Source of the DNA: Sycobia sp. Sy_11 | Taxonomy: Eukaryota; Arthropoda; Insecta; Hymenoptera; Epichrysomallidae | Reading direction: 5' to 3' | DNA length: 64,000 nt | Assembly (NCBI GenBank): GCA_018907035.1 | Contig: JACCIC010000001.1 | Span: 5,451,001 to 5,515,000 of the forward strand | Shown: piece by piece, positions 24,380 through 39,000 of the stretch | Numbering within the stretch: position 1 is the first letter of the stretch | Layout: each line of letters begins with the position of its first letter | Notes under the pieces: generated by a model | What the model was told of the DNA's origin: nothing | Database searches by the model: none | Seen by the model: only the letters and a program-made list of their open reading frames with translations | Made by a program: the position numbers and the translations under genes

Positions 24380-24880
24380 AAGCAGTTACAGATTTACCAT
24401 GTTGTATTGGCCTTTTCGTTGACTATAATCTCCATGTGAGCAGGTATCCAAAATATGCTAATCGTTGTATTATACGGATTATTCAACAAAAAATCATTGT
24501 ACTTTTTTGATATTATAAATAAAAGGATTGATTTTGATTTTATTATTAGTGGAATGTAATGTTTAAAGTGTAAGCTGTTGTGTAATGTTAAAAATGTAAG
24601 CTGTTTAAAGTGCTTAGCGAATCTGAATAAATAATAAAATTGTTATGGCGATTTTCAATCAATATTAAGTGCTTGATCAACGGCTATGCATACAACAGTG
24701 TATATTGAGGCTTGCTTTACAATAGTTTTGGTACGATTTATGTTAAATTTTAAACATATATAGACAGAACCAACCGAATGAACTTGTACAATTTTAATGC
24801 CATCAATATAAATATCGAAGCCATTAATTTTATTTAGAATTTTTTCGAGTAATTTGTTTGGATCATTTGATTTTTGTAGT
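24380..24880 (-). pseudogene. LINE RNase H remnant
   Basis: Minus-strand pieces include NKINGFDIYIDG, then ASIYTVVCIAVDQAL (family ASIFTAEAxAILxAL; the catalytic Glu is lost) and IPAHMEIIVNEKANT (family IPAHxGIxGNExAD). This C-terminal RNase H distinguishes I-type LINEs. Confidence 0.82.
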
Positions 24881-25499
24881 GCGCCTTTAAATTAATGCGC
24901 ATTGATTAAGATCATTGTTTTAACTGTTTTATACTCGATAATTGATTTTTTTTATAATTTTGCTTTGATTTTTCAGATTTATGACGAAACTTATACACTG
25001 CTGGAGCATAGATGTTTCTTTATTAAATGTGTAATTTTTAGTATATTCTATGGTAGTTGTTTAATGTATTGCAGGTTAGCGAATTATTATTAGAAAAACT
25101 TTGGACTAAAAACGGTTACATAAAAGCCTTGCTCGTTCATATTTAAGTTTGTTTTAGATTCGCCTAACAAAATGTTTGTCGGAGTACCGGTGCGATAGCC
25201 TAGGGTTTTTCTAATCGCTCAGTACTGATTTTTTGAAGTACCGATTGATGAAATATATGTAACAACCATACTCAAGTATATGGCCTATGAAGCGTTTATA
25301 AAGTATTAAGAGTTTCCAAACTGGAAACTTACCACGTACCGCATAAATATTTTATAATTTCAAGAACTTTAACACACCTTTTTTGAAAAATTCATTTTGT
25401 AATCAAAAATAATTCTTAAGTATTTAACAATAGCTGTTATATTAATAGTTGTTATGTTATTTAATATTATGATTGTCCATCTTTATTTGTGTATGACCT

Positions 25500-26400
25500 G
25501 GTTCAATCTACCTATTATTAAAATGTATGAATTTTGTTATCTCAGGATATAATTATAATCCTAGTTCTTTAATATTTATCTGTATTTTAGAAATTGCGTT
25601 TTCTAATAGCTTTTATCCTCTTGTGCTCGATTTGTACTTAATGTAATTTGTTAAATTATCAGCAAATTGAAAAATGGACAGACATTTTTTTAGATCTTTT
25701 TCCGCATCAGCTATATTCAGTATATATAATAACGGGCTAAGGATACTATTTTGAGACATACTTTTGTAAATGGATTTATAAGTGTTACCCATAAAGTTAC
25801 AAAAAATACGCCTCTTTTTGTTAGAAACACAATAAAGTGGATTGCAATAAATTGGATTACAATTTTTGATTAATCAAGCTTTACAAGTTTTATAAGCAAG
25901 ATGTCCGAAAGAATTTTGTGCGATGTACCTTTGACATCTAGGAAAATCGAAAGTACATATTTTTTACTAAGCAGACATTATTTACTTTTAATCTGATGTT
26001 TATAAGGTTGTTTGAGCACGATTTTCCTTTTTGAAAATGATTTTGGCACGGCAATATGATTTTATAAAACTTTCACTACCACTGCAATCTGTTTTTTACC
26101 ATAGTTTCATATAATTTTTACATAAAATATGTTAAATAAATAGGGCTAAAATTGCCACCATGTTTATCAATTATATGAAAAAAGGCATATTTATTTCTAT
26201 GCCTTTTTTCTTATGCATCTGTATAATCAAATGTATAATCAAATTGCAGAAACATTTCATTAAAAATATCAAGTAAAAGTACTTTAATTTAATTTTGATT
26301 GTGATTTTGGGAATGATATGGAAATCTATACCATCGAAACCTGATGCGGATTTTGTACTTTCAGCTTCTAGGGCCGCAATTAATATTAATATTAATGTAA
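25500..26400 (-). pseudogene. LINE reverse transcriptase remnant
   Basis: The minus strand near 25650-25760 reads NSILSPLLYILNIAD (family GSILSPLLY) followed by LSIFQFADNLTNYIKYKS. The catalytic FADD box is FADN, so one metal-binding Asp is replaced. Surrounding sequence is broken by stops; upstream fingers and palm motifs are only faintly traceable. Confidence 0.85.
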
Positions 26401-26949
26401 TAATTAATAAGTTCAATAAAATTGAAAAGAGTTTAAAAAAAAGGATTTGGCTTACATTCGGGAATAAAACTGAGATTTAATGATACCTAGGAAAAGCTTA
26501 TTTTATTTAAGGATATATTTGCTTTTTCTAATATTTGGGTGTGATTATTATCATTTTTTCTCAGTCTGTATTAACCCAGCTTTTTTAAAATCGTATATTT
26601 ATGCCAAGCGTAGTTACTACGCGTATGGAAATTTATGCTTTGAGTAAAATTTCTAAAACGCTCCTTTTTTTAATTTGAATATCTTCTTAGTTTCGACACA
26701 ACATTTATAAGCAGCGCGTCGAATTCTCTTGGCTTTCTTGCACTCTGAATCCTACTAAAACTCCCAAAGAAATGAATCTTTATCCTTTTTTTAATATTCG
26801 GTTCTAGCGTACTGGATATTACAGCGTTTGGGATTATTTGTCTAAATGAATTGTATTTATCTTTAGGTGACAAATGATTTAATATGTTTGTTAAAAAAAT
26901 TTCGCAGATTGAATTTAAATTTTTATTAAAAGCAGACCAATTTGTACAA

Positions 26950-27660
26950 ATAGATTTTATCTTAAAGGATTTTTTCTGCAGTTAACTTTTTCAGTATTTA
27001 CAAGCATCTGTATAGGGAACTTCTCAAATCCCCAGGTCTTATCGATTACTTTATCATTTACTATATCTGATATTGAATTTGAGATTAGTGATAAATCTAG
27101 ATTAAATTTATTATTATTACAGTACACATAAGTGTTTGTATTCTGTAAAAGTAAATTGGAATAATCTACAGTTTCTGCTGGTCTATCACCATTATGATCT
27201 TCAAGTTTATAATTCCAGCAATTGTTATGAGCGTTAAAAGCACAAACTAGAATTCTAATTTTATTTATATTTATATTCTCAAGAACATGTTTCCACTGAT
27301 TTTAAGTAAACGTGAGATCAGGAGCACTGTAACAATCAGTAAATTTAATAGGCGAATTTACAGTATTTATTTTGATGCCGCACATTTCAACAGATTCATC
27401 CAGAGGTATTATTCCATTGATTTAGGGAAGCGATAAATTATTTTCAATTGACAAAAGAATACCTCTTCCTTTTGAGTTTGTTTTATCTTTCCCATATGCA
27501 GCAGATCCTGGATAGCGGATGATGGTGGTAGAAGATAGCATATTTCTAGGCAAATCAAAATATCTATATCTTTAAGAATCTTCGGAATTTATAATTGGAT
27601 ATCACTATTTTCTGAGCAATACAATTTCCAATAAAAATTCCCGAGTTGTACAACTATTTG
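26950..27660 (-). pseudogene. LINE apurinic/apyrimidinic endonuclease remnant
   Basis: Minus-strand fragments show RYPGSAAYGKDKTNSKGRGI (the endonuclease's glycine-rich turn), VEMCGIKI, AFNAHNNCWN (family GDFNAHHxxWG), FNLDLSLIS (family IDLTLVS) and KTWGFEKFPI (family SDHFPI; the His is lost). Endonuclease nicks target DNA to prime reverse transcription. Stops and the altered active site show it is dead. Confidence 0.87.
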
Positions 27661-27999
27661 ATCGAGTGTCTTTGGTGAATTTTTCTTAAATTTTTGGGAC
27701 GATTTGGATATTTTCTTTTGTCTTTTTGCCTCGTGATTTTTTTGAAAAGTGATTATTAAGATCACTATTAATAGAAAGAGAAGTCGGTTATGGTCTTTCT
27801 CTTTTTGTTCCTGTAAGTAGAGGAGACATTAAACAGATGGAAATGACTATTCTCTGTATTTTTCCCTTCGATATAGTGTCAGCAATTTTAGAATCTTTAT
27901 TTGCAATTATCTCTTTTACATATAGTATTGGTAAATATATCGGTTATATGTCATTTATGCTTACGGACTTATTATTTACATTTATTATGTCGAAAGGTA

Positions 28000-28400
28000 A
28001 ATATTGAAAATTCATGTTGGTGTCTACTTGCTTGGCATCATTGGAGTGTATATTAATCCTTGTCTGACTTGATTCAAGAATGTTCAGACAATATTTAGCA
28101 ATATGTCCTTCTGTTTCACATACGAACCAAATTAAAGTGTCACAGATAGGAGAAATATAATAATTAATACCTTCATATTCTATTTTAATGAACTCCGGAA
28201 TTATATTGACATTACTTGTCTCGATAAAGGTTTTAGCTTGCCTAAACTCAAAATATACTAATACCCTTCGTTTGTTATATCTGCTTTGAGCATAGTGATC
28301 GGTAGAGGTAATATTTAAACTGTCTAATTTATCCGCAATAATGACGATGAATTACACAACGTTAGAAAAACATTAGAAAGTATGACTCGTTGTCATTTTA
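28000..28400 (-). pseudogene. LINE ORF1 (gag-like) remnant
   Basis: The minus strand carries FEFRQAKTFIETSNVN and INYYISPICDT, then a zinc-knuckle pattern FVCETEGHIAKYCLN (spacing of the CCHC type). ORF1 proteins bind the element's RNA. The frame is broken further upstream. A homologous ORF1 occurs on the plus strand at about 37.0-37.6 kb, with a matching SFRRQIYV and zinc-knuckle region. Confidence 0.85.
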
Positions 28401-28450
28401 CTACAAGAGATCGTACTATAACTTTATTCTCTCTAATTTTGAAAAATTTA

Positions 28451-31191
28451 TGATTTAGCAAGAATTCTTCAAGAACATTTTCACTGGATAGATATTATTT
28501 CATGATAAACTAATATTTTTTTGGGTTTGTAAATAAATTGTTTAACAATAAATAATAACTTTTTTAATATTTTCAAAATTGAACACAAATAATAAATTAC
28601 AACTATGAACACCTTGATATTTCGGAGGCTAATCAGAAAGAGTAGCGCTCAAGCGTTTTAAAACAGTTTTATTCGCCTTGGTTGCTATGGAGATGTTTTT
28701 ACGATCTTTTTCTTTTTGTTATTTATAAGTGAAATATCTCCATAGCGATGAACAAATGAATAATTATCCGATAATATTAGTCCGCAAAATAGCTACTTTA
28801 AAGAAAATATTGGGAAGCTCCCGTCACAGCACGGATCATTGCTTTTAGGAAGCATAACCTTTTAACCTCTTTCGAAAACAGCAAGAATTTTTCCGTAGCA
28901 AGTATTCGAGCACCTTATTTGTGATATCGTATAAAAGCTATTTTAGGAAAAATTCTTGAGTTTTCCCGTCACGGCACGGATCAATTATACACCTTAGTTG
29001 TACAAATAATTTGGCCTATAACAAGAGTTCGCTCGTGATCATTTATTGCATTCTCTTTTAATAAAAAATCGAACTCAATTTAATTTTAATCTTATTTAAA
29101 GAAACGAATAGCTGTAAATTCTCAGTCTCTGCTTTACATTAATTTACATAATTTTATCGCCACACTATATTCGCACGCGGAGCCGCTTTGTCCGAGATTA
29201 ATCTTTTTTTTAACTTATCTACATATAAAATTACAAACTAAACAAATTTCTTATTTCTCAATATATTACTTAACATAACTCTATTTGGTTAAAATATAAA
29301 ATATCGTGTATTCGTAACAGATATACACATACACATTTATTAGATATTCTGGTGGAATAAAGAATATTTTTCGGTTGTACTATAACACTAATGGCGCACG
29401 AATACTGAGTAAAAAATAAGTTTTCAACATATTGAAGTAATACATGCCTATGCTCTTCTTGGAAACTGGCGTATCTGTGTAGCTGATGCATAAGTCATAT
29501 TATTGTTCTTTTTTATTGAATTAGTATCTTTGACAATATTAACTGGAGATTGTTTTTTAAGAGAAAAAACCCTTGTAAGAAAGTAAAGTCTTTTTTCCGT
29601 TGAAAAGGTCGGAAAATAAGTTCGCCTCCTAATATAAACAAATGACTGATAATGGAATGAAATTATAAGAACGGTGCAAGTTCTTGTTCATACGGCAACT
29701 CAAGTTACGAGAGTTTCATTTGTAGGCATACAATACGATCTTTGCTTATAAATGGATTGAACATACCGAGAGCAGTAATCGTCGGTAAACATTTTGCGAC
29801 CTTTAATAATTTAGTTTGGCATGCCCTAATTCTCACAAGCTTCCTTATATTTCAAAATTCTCTTAATATTTAACTAAAGCTAAACCAAGAACGCTTGGAA
29901 TTTAAGTCATACGGGGTTTTAAAACCAGAATTTTGATGCACGAACATGTATCGGATTTGCTTCTCTAGTATAGTAGCTAAATGTACTATAGTAGCTAATA
30001 GTAGCTAAATGAGTTTTCTTGCATTGACCTATTGATCCATGTAACGTCTGATAGCTGCGTCTCAATTTGACATACGTGATTCGCTATAAACATCTTCAAT
30101 TAATATGGATACTAATTGAACTAATTGAGAATTATGTCATTGTCAGACCATAGTATCATTGTAAGCTCCTTTAGACATTGGAGTGTTTTTAAAGGGTTTA
30201 TAAGTTTTACAATCAATACTGAGCCGCATAATTACAGAGTTGATATACTAACCATTTTTCCTAACCTTTATTTTAGCAGCCAATATATTGACATGGAAGT
30301 CGCTGTTGTTCCCTCGGCTACGAAGGCAGATACTGGCTGCTAAGCGAGTGATTCAGTATCACAGATGTGTCTCACATATTTTCTCTTCAGACAACCTATT
30401 CCATCAGCCCGTAGAAGATAGGCGTTTTTCAAAAGAGTTACAATATTATATCATCTTTTGTGTATGTCATACGGTAATCTTGTGTCTCATAATTATTTTT
30501 GTAGTTTACTTTTTGCAATTATTTTTGACAGTACAGTTTCAATCAATATTTCCCGAACACATTATCCATTGGGCATACCGAAATAAGTAAATTAAATTCA
30601 TTCTGTAATGGGTTCCAGTGTATGCTTTATGTTTTCACTACGTGATGAAAAGAGCTCAGGATGGTTCGCAGCACATTTATCGATCTCAAATCTTGTAAAA
30701 AGGTGGGAAAAATCGCGTGTAGTATAAGTATAATTATATATTAGAAGCGTAAAAAATATTAAACATTTCATAACTGTATAAATAGCAAAGGTGATAAATA
30801 ATAACATTTAATACAGTATTAAAAAGACTACAAACTCTCCCTATAATTAGAGCAATAATGATCTATATGGATGGTACATAATTTAATTTAGTATCAATTA
30901 AAAACAAATAAATTTTTTGATTATGGATAGTTTCTGGTTAGATCATACTATATAAATAATAAAATACCCAATTCATTATACGTTATTACCAATTTATTAC
31001 TTTTTTGTAAATTTTTTAGAAAAAAGTTGTTGCACAGCTTACATATTAAACGAAAATAAAACTGCATTTTTAAGTAAATAAAGTATAGTATATAAAATAT
31101 TAAGATTTTTTTTTTATTTGAACAATAAGAAAATATTAGATCCAAATAAAAATTATAAAATACATCGTATATTGGAATATATAATTACTTT
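28451..31191. other. AT-rich non-coding upstream of the protease-homologue cluster
   Basis: Apart from the 145-bp-spaced repeat pair at 28.8-29.0 kb, nothing is recognised. The 30.1-30.6 kb frames (72 and 100 residues, different frames) lack domain features. No exon resembling the downstream cluster was found here. Confidence 0.5.
28820..28983 (+). repeat. two degenerate direct repeats with a shared 19-bp core
   Basis: CCCGTCACAGCACGGATCA at 28820-28838 recurs as CCCGTCACGGCACGGATCA at 28965-28983, 145 bp apart. Weaker similarity runs upstream (AGCTACTTTAAAG versus AGCTATTTTAGG), suggesting an old tandem unit of about 145 bp. Confidence 0.7.
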
Positions 31192-31249
31192 TATGTAAGC
31201 AAATAAAAGATAAATAGAAGATAACTTCTTTTTATATTGACAGTTGAAT
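31192..31249 (+). promoter_or_regulatory. conserved upstream block of gene A (presumed core promoter)
   Basis: GTAAGCAAATA at about 31195 followed some 45 bp later by TATTGACAGTTGA matches blocks upstream of genes B (54413-54474) and C (63580-63642), where the pair reads TATAAG(T/C)AAATA and TATTTACA(G/A)TTGA. Its shared position before the signal-peptide exon suggests a TATA-type promoter and start region. The copy here is the most diverged (TGTAAG instead of TATAAG). Confidence 0.55.
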
Positions 31250-31254
31250 AAAGC

Positions 31255-31256
<2 letters not shown>

Positions 31257-31307
<51 letters not shown>
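31257..31307. repeat. (TA)n microsatellite just upstream of gene A
   Basis: About 25 TA units between the conserved upstream block and the start codon, probably in the 5' untranslated region or promoter. Confidence 0.95.
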
Positions 31308-31309
<2 letters not shown>

Positions 31310-31358
31310 TAGTATATGCTAAACTTGAAAATATTTTATTCATTCTAGGCATTATAAA

Positions 31359-32998
31359 ATGATTTATTATAAATCGCTTTTGATTCTGCTTATTTCGATT
31401 TCTTTTCCAGTAAATTATGGTAAGTAATTGTTATTTTCTTAATTTTTTTATATCAAAAGGTTATTTAATATGATTGCCCTATACTATTAAAATAACAGCT
31501 TTAAATAAAAGTTGACTTCATTTATGAATCAGTGTTCTTTCTCTATATATTTCTAACAAATATTTTTTTTAATTTACTGAGGAGGATAAAATAGTTAGAA
31601 ACAGCATTTTTAAAATGTAGAAGTAATTTGAAACCCTATCCGATCAACATATCTATTTTTATCATTAAGATGACACGTTACATTGTCTTGAAAAAATATT
31701 ACTTCTTGCTAGCCATATGTTACATTTTCTGTGATTTTTGAAGCACACTAATAACGCTATCAAATTTTTGCCGTTTAAAGTTTTAATTCTATATATTATC
31801 TTGTAAAAAGAATTGTTTAGACGACAGTTCCTAAATATTATACCTTATGTATTATAAAATGTGAAGGATATCATTTTTATCAATGCTGACCATTATTTTA
31901 TTTCAAAGTTTATGGTAATGGATACATGTTTTTTTTAATGTCTATACCAATGTAAAATGATTTTAGATTACACTTAAACATTGTTAATGCACTCTTCCAT
32001 TGGCAAGATATTTTATATTATTACTTACATTTATAGAATTTCCCTCTAATTAAATTGAGTATTTCATAGTGCATTTTTTCTAAGAACAACTGCTTTATTG
32101 GCATTGTGCTGATTAACTTATGTTTACAAATGTATAGTTTCTTATTGATTATCATATTTTTATGTTTTTATGTTTTAGATTATAATTGGACTATAAAAAT
32201 GATCAATATATGTATTAGTTTAAATGTCAATTGAAGTTTCGGTAATATTTTTAAATTTATCCGAATTTCAGTTTATATTGCCCTTTCTTCTCCGAAAGCG
32301 AAAATAGTGATTCTCATAAAATATTGTCCTTACTGTACAATATATCCAATGTAACTCTAGAGTAATACTACAATTCTGATTGAAAAACTATTATATTTTA
32401 CGAATTGAAGAGTGCTAGATGCTAAAAATCTACTGATCTCATTTTGGAGGTAATCAGAGTTACCTCACACAATCTGAATCAAATTCATTATCCATATATG
32501 ACAAACTTTCGTTGAAGATATATCATAATAATTCAAACATTATGTTTACATAAGCAGATAAAGCTAATCTCAAAGTTTGTTTAGAAACCTAAGAATATAA
32601 TAAAAAAGTATTAAAACTTTTTTCGTACATTGTAATTTTTTAAAATATAAAAAATAGTTCTTTAAAAAAATTATAAAATTCTAGATAAAAAATTTTAAAA
32701 GATATTTACAATAATAAATTTTCTGAACTATAAAAATATCATAACAACCAATTCACATTTATAAATACCATTCTTGCAAAAGGCTAGGGTCTAACCATAA
32801 TTCCTTACATAATGTACATTTATAACCATTTATTTCCTTCATCGATACTCCCATTCATTTCATCGTGCAATCAAGATATGAAAAATTACAATGATAAATT
32901 ACCGTACCGAGGTCACATGTTATTAATAAATTTAAACTAAAAGCAAACTTATATCTTTAAGTATAAAATAGTAGTTAAAGTTAATTTCTCACATTTTA

Positions 32999-33057
<59 letters not shown>

Positions 33058-36000
33058 TTATTAGTTCTTTTGTTGAATGTGTAAAATTAAAAACGTACTT
33101 TGTCTTTATTAATTAGTATATATGACATGATAGATATGATATATATTTAAAATAGGTAAAGGTTAATTATTTGTAATATAATGGAACCCGCTCCTCGTGA
33201 ACAACTCAATAGGTAGTAGGATATTTCTCTCAATCTATTTTACTTTCTTACACTTTTGGATTTGAGTGATTTTCCATTCGAAATAATTTTTTTTTCTAAA
33301 AAATTCACCATCAGACACTTCCCCCTTTTGATATTTTATCATTAAAACACGTATTTAGGAACTCATAAATGATGAAAAAATATTTAAAACATTCCAAAAT
33401 GTTAGATAACTTTCAACAGGTTCGTTATTCGGACAGAAATAATCGTACAGAAAATTAGCAATAAAGCAACTCATAGGTTCTAGTATTTACTTTTGATATT
33501 TGAAATTGAATTTTTTTGATTATATACAGATCATGTAATTTTATAGACTTGAAAATATCTCTGTGGAAAAAAGCTTTAAATATGTCAGGGGCGAAATCGT
33601 GAAATTATACATCATATGTACGTATAAAAAAGTTCTATTCTTTAAACGATAATTCATAATATATTCAATTTAATATGTTTCCTATGACTTAGAAGTAACA
33701 TGTTCATGTGATGTGAGCTTGTTCCAAAGAATATTATTATTATACATTTTATTTTAGGAAAAAGAATTAATTTTTGAAACTAGTGATATAAATTTATGTA
33801 CATATTATGTACTTTAAAATTAGGAAAAAATCATGCGGAGTTACACTAGATAAAAGTTCCGAACCATCTTGAGCAATCTTCATAGTGGGAATAATTGGAA
33901 CCAAATATTCATTTAATTCCTGAACTCATAATATATTCATAAGAATCAGTTTTTTAAATTTAGAGATAATTTCTTTTCATAGTATCGTGTCGGGAGATAA
34001 CGAGGTATAGTAGTGCTATACAGTATATTGGAATTGTGATCCATTTTCTATTCAAGTAATATTTTTAATAACTAACAATCAGTTTTATTACGAAAAACTT
34101 AGACTAAGTAAACTTTCAATTACTTTTGATTACAACGTGTTATTTACTTCATATTCAATTCATTCTTTCATCTTTGTACTTTATCAGTTGATGTTGAATA
34201 ACTTCATGTTGTTCTAATGCCAAATACTAATACCAAAACTCAATAACAGTTTATAAGCACTCTGAGATTTGTTAAACTGAATGTAATATTTAGTTCATCA
34301 TTATCGAACTTTTACAGGATACCGTAATTCGTAACAAAAGTTCCTATGAAACTAATTTCCAACAGTTTAATTTCCAAAAAAAATAATTTTTTTTAAATAT
34401 TTAGAACAATAGTTACTATAAATGACTATATTTTTTTAATATTAGTTATGTAACTTTCTAAAAAAATAAAACCTTATAAAATATTAGTTCAGTGTCAAAC
34501 GATAAGTTGTTAATGTTGACAATAATACTAACTTCAATTTCATATTTGACGACGTAGTCATCAATGATACACAACGTAAATTATTTTCTCACTAAGCCTA
34601 ATAGAATATAAAAATAATAAAAATGATTTAAAAAATAAATAGATATAAGGGCTTAATGACCTTCAATAGAATACGTCAGTATCCCCGTTTACCAAAAAGA
34701 TTCTTTATGTATTATCAAAATATTTTAAATTAGTAAAATAATGAAGCAAGACAATCTATATTATAATTTTAAATTTGATGTTTTATATATTAAGTTTCAG
34801 CCTTAGTAAAAGAAGAAATTATTGGTGGCTATCCGGCATTACAATTAGATTTTAAATATCATGCAGCCATAGTGGGCAGATACAATTTCACCCATCACCA
34901 GTATTTACTTTGTAGTGCTGGTATCATTAGTAATTATTTATTACTAAGTGCTGCTCGATGCTTTTTACATATAGGTAACGAGTTAAAGAAGTTTACATTT
35001 TACGCAGTTACTGGTACAGATGCATTGACGACCAAAGATATTTTCTTAAATGAAATTGACACAATTCATACATATAATTATAGCTGTTTTGGTTTGAGTA
35101 ATGATCTGGCAATTACAAGGGTAAAAAATTAAGCAATAATGAGAACAATAAATTATTACCAACAATAAATAAAACAATACTTAACAACTATTGAATTCTC
35201 TTAAATATTTTACTTTGAATTCTTTTTTCTAGTTGAAAGCAGGTTTGAATCTTCAAAATCGTAATGATTTATCTTATCTTGAAATACCGCTGAAAGAACA
35301 ATTTTTTCATGGACGATCAGGATATATCGCAGGATTCGGCACTCACTTGGTTGATGATTTAAGTAAATCTCAGAGGCGAGTACAATTACGATTAAGTGCA
35401 AAAAATGGATTGTTTTTAAAATTTGCTATGGTTAGAATTGTTCGTGATGGACAGTTCAAACACTTTTTCAACGACACTGGTAATAGCGATGCAATTTGCC
35501 GTGGAAAATCACAACCTTTTGTTGAAATATGTGGAACAATGTTACCTGATCTACTATACTCACATCGAGGTGTTTGTGTGGTAAGTTGCTTACATATTGA
35601 AAAAGTATACAAGGCGTATATTATTAATTATAGCATTCATAAATATAATACAATACTTTTAAAAATAGTATATTCGTATATTTTTATTAGATGAAAATGT
35701 TTCGCAGCAATAAAAAAATATAGGGAGTTAATGAATGAGATTTTTTTTAACAATTTCGTATCTAAATCGTAAAGACTAATGAAGAAAAATATATCTTAAG
35801 ACTTTCCTACAATAGAAATTAGTTTTACATAATATTCCTTTATATTCCATATACAAAAAGATGAAAACAAATAAGTTTTCAAAGATACACAGAGAAACCC
35901 CAAGAGTACTGATATAATCACCAGAGATGCTGATGTATGTAATAGGGATGTGTATTACAAGAATGCTTATGCATGAACCTGTCAATCACAATAAGTATGT

Positions 36001-39000
36001 GTGAGTATGTGTCGTTAGAATCGCATGAATTGCGAGCAAACCCATCGGTCGACAGAAGGCTACAAGTCACTATAAGCCACGGAGCAAGATCCAACTCTCT
36101 TAAATAAAGCACTTACAAAAGTAAACTTTAACTAGTTATTACTCGACCCCTGACAATCAGAATCTTACTCACAGAATACAACATAACGGAACCCATAGCA
36201 CATTTGTCTACCGAACTTCGGGTGCGTACAGACATGAGCAACTGAAATAAGAACAAGTAACGCTACTAATGTTATTATTATATGCGTAAGCGTAAGATGA
36301 ATGAATAGTCAGATGAACTATACTCATATGCGGATCGATAGACGCCTATCCGCATTTGACCTAGTATTTAATATATACTAAATACATTGTTTGCTTTTTT
36401 CTAGAATCAATAGTCGCACGTATTTCAGACGTTAATTGCATGCACGACATGTGCTAAATGACAATTTGCTGCTACATCATTTTTTGTATTCAATTGGCGA
36501 TAATTAAATGATACATTTATTTGAAAGAGAATGCGGTCTTTTATGGTAAATATTAATATGAAAGTTACTAAACTAGAATAATACTTATTGCAATATAATA
36601 AGTTAAACTGGGCAGAGTTTTATAACTATAATAGTTAACTTAAAAGTTCCTCATTGTAGATGCGATTATCACTTATTTCAATTATCCACATTAGAATACC
36701 AAAAATAAGACGTATTTAAAAATTAAAAAGAAAATGACATTGGATACATAAAAATGTATGTAAGAGAAATACTTCACGAGAGATTATCCACGTCAATATA
36801 GATTTTAAATCATAAATAAAGTATGAGTCAATCTTCATCTAAGACTCGAAGTGACTGGACGTGTTTCCAAATGCTCAGAACGAGATCTGGAAATCTTACT
36901 GCTTTGTTTATATACAAGAGCTTAAATATTAGAGTAGTCCGATACATAGTTCTCATAGTAATGGCTTCACAATCGGGGGACGAACATAATCAATTATTCG
37001 TACGTTTAAAATAGACTTACCAAATAACGGTAGTTATGCAACGGCAGCATCATTTAAAAGAGAACAAGGAATAATACTCAACTGTGTTGATGATTTAAAT
37101 CTAACCGACTACATATGTGCCATCGGTAACTTAGTAGAAAAAAATGTGTTAAGTGCTTCTAGAATTTCGAATAATCGAATATGTGTGTGTATGTAAACAG
37201 CAAAGAACTTGTGAGTCACATAACAACAAATCAAACCTGTATAACAGATAACGAAAAACAAGTAAATCTTAGACCGCTTATTTCTCGCAACAAAAGGATA
37301 ATTTTTTTTAATACTCCGACAGAACTTCCAATTTTTGCCCTTGAAAATGTAATCGTGGAGCTACAAGTAAAACCTGTATTTACTATTACAACGTTACGAA
37401 CCGGCATCAGCAAAGAAGGATATAGCCACGTTGAGAGCTTTAGACGACAAATTTATGTTAAATCGGAATATGTCGAAAAAATTCCAGTAACTTTCAGAAT
37501 AAATTTCAATAACATGGACTACTACATATTTGCGAGCACAGAAGTATTAAAATATTTTATCTGTAATATAGAAAGACACTTGGCGAGAAATTGCAATAGC
37601 TCCCCAACTATTACTACAGAAGAAAAATAATTGAAAACGAACAGTAAACACATCAGTGAAATCAATAATAGAATGAATAAAACAAATATGAAACACATTA
37701 ATGACATCAATAATATAAGCCCTGCAGATAAATACACAGTCATAAAATTTAATAGAAATAAAGGAAACAGATATAGCACCAAAGTTATCACTATCAGAAA
37801 CATCAAATCAAGACAAAAAAAGAACTCATTCTTTCATAAATTCAAAAGAACCACAAAGCGAACAACATATAAGAAAAAGAAGCTAAACTAATAATATATA
37901 AAAAAATATAAGTGAAAAATGAAGTACTGGATATAAATTAACACACAAATAGCAATGATTCAAAAAAATTAAAACTAACCCAAGATGACCTACTTGACAC
38001 AAAACTTCAATCCATAAAAAATTATTTAAACCACGGACACACCTTACTAAACTATGACCAGTTCAAAAATTTCTTGGAGAGCAGCAAAGGTGTTCGGAAT
38101 ATAGTAACGGCAATAGATCAATACACAAATAATACAAATGAATTCATTAAATTCTTCGAAAATGATATTTATCCAAATGTTCGCGATTCCAGCATTAAAC
38201 GAAGATTAAGACAAAATAAATCCTAACCAGAATTATACACCTAATAGTACACCACTATGTACTCCTGAGAACTCTGATTTCCAACCAATTTAAAACCATT
38301 TCTGACAAAGCTAAATAATAACTAACAAAAATGATCAGTATAGAAAAAAGAAAAATATTACAATGGAATATTAATGGAATAAAAAATAACTACGAATTGT
38401 TATAAGAATTGCTAACAAAAAATAATATAGAAATCGCTTGTGTCCAAGAAACAAATTTTAAATATGAAGACATAATTAAAATAAAAAATTATATATGTTT
38501 CACTAAAAATAGAAAAAACTGTGTCAATGGAAGTGGAGGAGTAGAAATACTCGCAAAATATACATTATACAACCAAAACTTTCCACTAAATAACAATATT
38601 GAAGCTATTTCAATTAAGGCTCAAATTGAAAATCAAGAAATATACATTTGCAATATATATATCTAATTAATCGCTTCAATCTAAATATATTAGAACTCTA
38701 ATATATTAGAATTGAATATATTAGAAATTCAAGAAAATGCCAAATTTGCGAGTCAACTTAAATTTTCCCGGATAACGAAGTTATGATCTACGAGTGACTT
38801 AACAGTCATAAAATGCACTTACACTCTAGAAAAATAAAATACTCGAATTAAGTCCAACAACAAAACTAAATAGATATGATCAAGTATTCATATGTAGACT
38901 ACGTATCGGCCATACGAAATCAACCCATCAATACCTTATAAGCAAAGAATGCAATGTACCACTAACAACAAAACATATCCTAATCGAATGTCAAAAATAC

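Larger units (their letters stand above)
24240..28450 (-). mobile_element. decayed LINE (I/Jockey-type, with RNase H), about 4.2 kb
   Basis: Reading the minus strand from 28.45 kb down gives, in order: ORF1 with a retroviral-type zinc knuckle, an apurinic endonuclease, reverse transcriptase and RNase H pieces, as in LINEs of the I group. All frames are interrupted by stops and indels. The order and full set of domains argue for one element rather than chance. RNase H places it with I-type rather than most Jockey elements; this is tentative. Confidence 0.88.

Noticed and set aside
37522..37806. Hydrophobic minus-strand frame opposite the LINE
   Set aside because: Antisense shadow of LINE ORF1 and following sequence; A-rich sense DNA reads as hydrophobic on the other strand.
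38684..38726. CRISPR-like repeat array
   Set aside because: Three 12-bp AT-rich units with 3-4 bp spacing in eukaryotic LINE DNA; no spacer structure and no cas genes.
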